The position numbers were made by a program, and so were the translations under genes. A stretch of 64,000 nucleotides of DNA from JANQEA01 sp964466035 (lineage in GTDB: Bacteria; Bipolaricaulota; Bipolaricaulia; UBA7950; UBA9294): NCBI GenBank assembly GCA_964466035.1, contig CAYXLR010000010.1, positions 3,530 through 67,529 of the forward strand, in the 5' to 3' direction. This document shows positions 60,001 to 64,000 of the stretch, in pieces (the first letter of the stretch is position 1; the number at the start of each line of letters is the position of its first letter). The notes beneath the pieces are model-generated. The model was given only the letters and a program-made list of their open reading frames with translations, was not told the origin of the DNA and searched no databases.

Positions 60001-61365
60001 GTGAATCGTTCGATCTGTCTCGGATGGGTGCTCGGCAGCCTGATCATCCTGGCGGGATCATTTGCGGCATGGTCAGCCGACGTCCACGTGGGCGCAATGA
60101 TCCACCCGTGGTTCGGCTACCCGAGCGAAGCGCTTGAGCTCGGCGTCGGTCCCGCGTACACCTTCGGCCCCAGTCTCTCATTCACCTCTGGGTTACTCTC
60201 AAGCACGTTATGGTATGCCGTCGATCCGAACCGAACCGGCTACATGTGCGTCCAGGACAGCTTCGGCGTGCCCGAAGGGAGCGTCCTCTCTCTTGGAGCC
60301 ATCCTCCACGAAGTCGGCTGGAGGATCTCCTCCACCGGGCCCGCCTTCATCTCGGCCAGCGTATCGCGCCTGCAATGGGCCGCCGCCGCTCTCTGTAACG
60401 AGGAGATCGGAGCAATGCTCGTGTCGACGCAGATCGCTGCAGGCGGCGGGATCCGAATCGGTCCAGTCTGGGCTTCACTGGAGTATGGGATCATCTGGAC
60501 CGAGGCCACGCCGAGCTTCACCGACGTCAGCGGATCACCGGTGGGGAACGTGCTCGTCTCGTTCGGCGTCCAGACCCGAGTGAATCCGATCCCCAACACA
60601 GCAGTTCGGCATCTGGTGACATCCTTCCCGGTTGCATTCGAGGAGTCCTTCCCGGTGGGTTGCGTCCGTTGGGACTGGGAGGGACAGGCGGGATACGTTC
60701 GGGCCATCGACGAGCAGCTCGGGATCCTGGTCGAGCATGAAGGGCAGACGATCATTCAGACGTTCGAGTCCGAGTTCTCACGATACGTCGTCGACTTGGA
60801 TGTCATTCCGCGCTCCTCGAGCAGCTCGGATCATTCGTGCGGGCTGGTCTTCCGGTATCAGGACCCGGAGAACTACGCCTCGATCGAAATCCGCACGGAC
60901 GGTTACGTCAGACTCACTCGGATGGTCGACGGCACGCTCGAGCCGATGAGTTCGTGGGAGCGGGCGGGATCGCTGCGCGTCGGAGAGCGAAACACACTGC
61001 GTGTGGTCCTACCCGGCAATCGCGCCGTCGCGTATCTGAACGGCCACAAGATCCTGGACGAAGAGGAGATCTCCTTCGTCAGCGGACAGGTGGGTGTTCT
61101 CGTGAAGTCGTACAACGAGCCGGGCGCTTGGGCCGCATTCGACGATATCGTGATCCGGTCGATCGATAGGAACGTCATCCTCGATCCTCGGTCGGATCGG
61201 GCTCGCGAGATCGAGCGATTCGAGCGAGCCGGCCTCGCCTTGCTCGCCGGCGTCGCCGCCTACGTCAGCAACCGAGAAGGGCTGCCCCCCCTCTCGTACG
61301 GCTTCGCGGCACTGTCGCTGTACGAGATCTTCGCCCCGAGCAGACACCTCATGGAAATCCGCTGA
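60001..61365 (+). CDS. Secreted protein: barrel-like N-terminus plus lectin-like C-terminal domain
   Basis: 454 aa. GTG start at 60001 after GGAGGAGAA; signal peptide (1-26). Residues 27-200 have alternating strands and glycines typical of small outer-membrane barrels (ELGVGPAYTFGPSLSFTSGLL). Residues about 220-390 form a LamG/DUF1080-like sandwich (SDHSCGLVFRYQDPENYASIEI, VAYLNGHKILDEEE, GQVGVLVKSYNEPGAWAAFDDI). Lectin-like domains of this kind bind glycans. Final helix near 400-440 is of unknown role. Confidence 0.7.
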   Translation: MNRSICLGWVLGSLIILAGSFAAWSADVHVGAMIHPWFGYPSEALELGVGPAYTFGPSLSFTSGLLSSTLWYAVDPNRTGYMCVQDSFGVPEGSVLSLGAILHEVGWRISSTGPAFISASVSRLQWAAAALCNEEIGAMLVSTQIAAGGGIRIGPVWASLEYGIIWTEATPSFTDVSGSPVGNVLVSFGVQTRVNPIPNTAVRHLVTSFPVAFEESFPVGCVRWDWEGQAGYVRAIDEQLGILVEHEGQTIIQTFESEFSRYVVDLDVIPRSSSSSDHSCGLVFRYQDPENYASIEIRTDGYVRLTRMVDGTLEPMSSWERAGSLRVGERNTLRVVLPGNRAVAYLNGHKILDEEEISFVSGQVGVLVKSYNEPGAWAAFDDIVIRSIDRNVILDPRSDRAREIERFERAGLALLAGVAAYVSNREGLPPLSYGFAALSLYEIFAPSRHLMEIR

Positions 61366-61436
61366 CACGAATCGCGGGGAGAGGGCAGACCCCTCCGGGC
61401 TCTCGTCAAGTCGCCGGAGGAGATGGGAGCGAAAAC

Positions 61437-63512
61437 ATGCGAAAAGTGCTTGCGTCACTTGGCATAGGCCTGCTGCTTTTGGTTTCGGGATGCATGGCCT
61501 TTCTCCAGGGTGGAGGCATCTTCAACGGAGGCGGCGAGGACGAACTGGTCGTTGTCTCGAGGTTCATTCCGCACGCGGAGCCCTCCGAGTTCGACCCGTG
61601 GCCCATGTTCGCCGGAGCCCGATGGGTCTATCGGAATGCTACTATTGACTTCAACCCGGAGGTTCATCCGGTGTCGCTGCTCATCACGGAGGTTCTGGCA
61701 AACGTCTACTGCGTCGACCGGGCGACCGGAACCGCTTGGGAGTGTTTCGCCGTTCGAACGACGAAGCATCCGGAACGCGGGAAGACGATCTACGTGCATC
61801 GAAGCGTCGACGGCCTGTTCCAGTTCAGCGAGGTCCTTCAGGATCACGACCGCGAGTTTCCCGGATTCGTCGCCCTTCGGTATCCCCTCATCCGTGACAC
61901 GTATTGGGTGTACAACGTGCCGCGCTTCTCGGAAGCCACCGGGGACGTCGCGCTGTGGGAGCGCACCCGAGGATGTGGCGGGGATCGCAGCCTTCTGAAG
62001 GTCGGCGGAGAGGGCGACTGCGCTGTCGCTTCCGAAGTGGTCCTGCTTCGGGTGATCCACGACCGCGAGACGGTTGGGATATCGAGCATCGTCGACAGCC
62101 TGCTCGGCGGGTACACCAGCGTGTTCACGCAGGCATGGAAGACGGAAGTCTATGATGGGATCGAGGAATATCCGGACTACCAGTGGTGGGCACGCGAGCC
62201 GGAGTATGCGTGGCTCGCACCCGACATCGGGCCGGTAAAGCGGGTCGCAGGCTCTAGCGCGTTCGAGTTGACGCAATTCGTTCACGCCGACGAGGTTCTG
62301 GGCCTGTCTCTGCCGGCAAGCGGCGATCTCGAGCGTGTCCTACGGGAAGGGCTCGTCGTCGTCCAGCTGCGTGGCACCGAGCCAACCCATCCCGACTCCG
62401 TGCGCTGGGTCTTGACGGAGAACTCCGGACTCACCCCGGAGGCCGTTGCCGAGCCGGTCCTGGCGCCCGAAGACGATCGCGAGTTCTATTCCGACATCGA
62501 CTCCAACGGCAACGCACTCCTCACGGGTACCTACGTCTTCCGCTTCCGCGCCCCGGATCTGGGCTACACAACGCTGCGCTTCGAGCGGGAAGGTCCCTCC
62601 ACTGAAGACGAGGTCACTGCAGTCTCGTACTGCATCAAGATCGGTAACTTCAACTCGGTGCCGATCGCTGCGGATGACTCGTTCGCTGTTCCGGAAGACA
62701 CAGAACAGCTGCTCGACGTGCTACAGAACGACACCGACATCGATGCCGGTGATCGGCTTCGTATCGCCCAACTCGAAGAGCCCCCGCTGCACGGAACCGC
62801 CGAGGTGACCCCGAACGGCGTCTTGTACACACCCGATCCGGACTACGTCGGAGCGGACTCCTTCCGGTACCTCGTCCGCGATCTCTTCGGCGCGACGGCC
62901 AGCGCTCGCGTGACCGTGAGGGTTCAGGATGTCAACGATCCTCCATCGGCAGCGGATGATCTCTTCGAAGTTGATGAGGACTCACCGGGAACCGCTCTGC
63001 AGGTCCTCCTCAACGACGAGATCACGCCGGACACCGACGAGACTCTCCGCATCCAGGAGGTCGGGCCGGCGCGACACGGAGAGACCGTGATCTCTGCGGT
63101 GGGTACGAGCGTGGAATACACACCGTACGAGAACTACGTCGGCAGCGACAACTTCACGTACACGATCAACGATGGAAGAGGCGGGGAGAGCGTCGCGGCG
63201 GTCACCGTGGAAGTCCTCAACGTGAACGATGCGCCGACGGCTGAGGATGATGCGTACAACATCCCGGCGGACGGACCCGAGGTTTCCCTGCCCGTCCTAG
63301 ACAACGATGTCGAGATCGATCCCGGCGATTGGGTCAGCGTTTCCGGCTTCCCGACCCGGCCCGAGCACGGAATCGTGCGAACGGACGGACGCCACGTCTA
63401 CTACACCGCGCAACCGGGGTATCACGGAGAGGACGGCTTCACGTATCGGATCGCCGATCTCAGTGGGGAAACATCGATCGCTCGAGTCACTCTGCTAGTG
63501 GGAGAAACCTAG
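61437..63512 (+). CDS. Lipoprotein with three cadherin-like (Big_9/VCBS) repeats
   Basis: 691 aa. Lipobox LLLVSGC at residues 13-19. The N-terminal ~300 residues are an unrecognised globular region (RWVYRNATIDFNPEVHP). About residues 300-400 contain GTYVFRFRAPDLGYTTLRFERE, faintly like the chagasin inhibitor fold. Residues 405-690 hold three repeats, each opening ADDSFAVPED, ADDLFEVDED or EDDAYNIPAD and containing a D/N-rich calcium pattern (VLQNDTDIDAGD and so on). Probably surface-exposed. Confidence 0.82.
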   Translation: MRKVLASLGIGLLLLVSGCMAFLQGGGIFNGGGEDELVVVSRFIPHAEPSEFDPWPMFAGARWVYRNATIDFNPEVHPVSLLITEVLANVYCVDRATGTAWECFAVRTTKHPERGKTIYVHRSVDGLFQFSEVLQDHDREFPGFVALRYPLIRDTYWVYNVPRFSEATGDVALWERTRGCGGDRSLLKVGGEGDCAVASEVVLLRVIHDRETVGISSIVDSLLGGYTSVFTQAWKTEVYDGIEEYPDYQWWAREPEYAWLAPDIGPVKRVAGSSAFELTQFVHADEVLGLSLPASGDLERVLREGLVVVQLRGTEPTHPDSVRWVLTENSGLTPEAVAEPVLAPEDDREFYSDIDSNGNALLTGTYVFRFRAPDLGYTTLRFEREGPSTEDEVTAVSYCIKIGNFNSVPIAADDSFAVPEDTEQLLDVLQNDTDIDAGDRLRIAQLEEPPLHGTAEVTPNGVLYTPDPDYVGADSFRYLVRDLFGATASARVTVRVQDVNDPPSAADDLFEVDEDSPGTALQVLLNDEITPDTDETLRIQEVGPARHGETVISAVGTSVEYTPYENYVGSDNFTYTINDGRGGESVAAVTVEVLNVNDAPTAEDDAYNIPADGPEVSLPVLDNDVEIDPGDWVSVSGFPTRPEHGIVRTDGRHVYYTAQPGYHGEDGFTYRIADLSGETSIARVTLLVGET

Positions 63513-63612
63513 TGGTGCTTGGCCACTTGGAACTCCACTCAGCGCCCTCCGAGATAATGCGCTATCTCATCGAGAGGCCAGAGAAGACCGGGACAACAAG
63601 AGAGATCCGTTC

Positions 63613-63810
63613 ATGAGCCGCATCAAGTGGTGTCGCAACTGCTGCGAGAACGTCTATCCGTACAAGAAGTTCAGCGTCCTCGCGTTCGTATTCACGTTGT
63701 TCGTTCCGTATCTCCTTTACTTCCTCCTCCTGAAGCGAAGGGAGTGCCCGTTCTGCGGCAGCAGGGATCTCGGACGACGTCGTGTGATTGCTTCCAAGAG
63801 GAAGAGGTAA
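63613..63810 (+). CDS. Small zinc-ribbon membrane protein
   Basis: 65 aa. CRNC near the N-terminus and CPFCG after a hydrophobic segment (FVFTLFVPYLLYFLLL) can form a zinc ribbon on either side of one membrane helix. Basic C-terminus (KRKR). No ribosome-binding site stronger than GAGA upstream. Function unknown; last complete gene of the window. Confidence 0.6.
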   Translation: MSRIKWCRNCCENVYPYKKFSVLAFVFTLFVPYLLYFLLLKRRECPFCGSRDLGRRRVIASKRKR

Positions 63811-64000
63811 TGAGTAAGGCGGGGGCAAGGAACAGGAAGGCGTAACTCTTAAGGAGCAAGCGGAGTGGTCCCGCCGCTCAGCATACTGTCTCCGGCAATA
63901 TCGCAAAACGATCGAGCTGATCGACCACCTATCGGTCGATCCGAACCGAACGATCTGCTCCGTCCTCCAGCAGGGCGGAGCAGATCACTTCTTCGGGGCC
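63811..64000 (+). other. Right-edge region, no complete gene
   Basis: A TAATG overlap at 63808-63812 could start an 11-codon peptide. Further on, AAGGAG (63851) with GTG at 63865 opens a frame to the window edge, and a second frame (from 63818, no start codon) is open to the end as well. Neither resembles a known protein and both run through the repeat at 63927, so no gene is called. Confidence 0.35.
63927..63987 (+). repeat. Hairpin repeat, copy 2
   Basis: 61 bp matching 54378-54433 except for 5 extra bases (a CGAAC duplication) in the left part; the 11-bp stem is conserved. The two copies are in the same orientation and 9.5 kb apart. Confidence 0.75.

Noticed and set aside
63865..64000. 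Truncated gene at the right edge starting at GTG 63865
   Set aside because: A Shine-Dalgarno is present, but the translation is Pro/Arg-rich, runs through the hairpin repeat and resembles nothing known.

Overview
The window is high-GC bacterial DNA, densely packed and rich in 4-base ATGA start/stop overlaps. Where promoters can be read, they are sigma70-like: TTGnnn, 16-18 bp, then TAnnnT. The gene content points to an anaerobe or facultative anaerobe: an aldehyde:ferredoxin-oxidoreductase-type enzyme, a glycyl radical enzyme with its activase, Hyp maturation genes, MEP-pathway isoprenoid genes and hopanoids. There is no rRNA, CRISPR array, transposase or phage gene. The family of strand-rich secreted proteins recalls deep-branching lineages such as Bipolaricaulota/Acetothermia, but that placement is a low-confidence impression; 16S rRNA or marker genes would be needed.

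Layout. 1-10761 (minus strand) is a catabolic block: an AOR-family enzyme running off the left edge, a DUF3830 protein, HyuB and HyuA, an XRE/double-cupin regulator with its own operator, then a glycyl radical enzyme and activase. 10932-13319 holds regulators (Rrf2, PAS-PAS-HD-GYP, ArsR). 13362-26261 is isoprenoid and hopanoid synthesis: dxr, a two-component system with two response regulators, then one tightly overlapped operon (prenyl synthase, hpnH, hpnG, shc, ispH, yjbQ, hpnC, hpnD, hpnE). 26295-32977 (minus) holds a YcaQ-type DNA-repair gene, a secreted strand-rich protein coupled to a sigma factor that lacks region 4, and a serine-pathway operon (class V aminotransferase, serA, DUF1015). 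33153-38650 holds lemA, a decayed TPM/YgcG remnant, a DUF922 protease, a tiny lipoprotein and hypBAF. 38860-43532 holds an envelope thiol module, a complete sigma factor and an SDR. 43554-51910 holds a VWA protein, tRNA-Leu(GAG), plsX-fabHDG-acpP and RNA-modification genes.

52004-63810 is a surface-protein region: VWA/RTX/PKD, FG-GAP propellers, PKD tandem repeats, a barrel-lectin protein and a cadherin-like lipoprotein. From 54434 it has lower GC and less biased codons by eye, and it lies between two copies of a ~60-bp hairpin repeat (54378 and 63927).

The most striking signal is at 56207-56255. An FG-GAP gene ends at a canonical -1 slippery heptamer, with an internal Shine-Dalgarno-like AGGAGG just upstream and a GC-rich stem-loop 7 nt downstream. 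The -1 frame then runs on for 359 codons, through an acidic linker of the same character and into more FG-GAP-like sequence. This reads as programmed frameshifting that makes a short and a long form of a surface protein. Other notable points are a HypD-like glycyl radical enzyme with Thr in place of the active-site Glu, an AOR missing one cluster cysteine, the region-4-less sigma factor, and an insertion in HpnD that carries a perfect palindrome.
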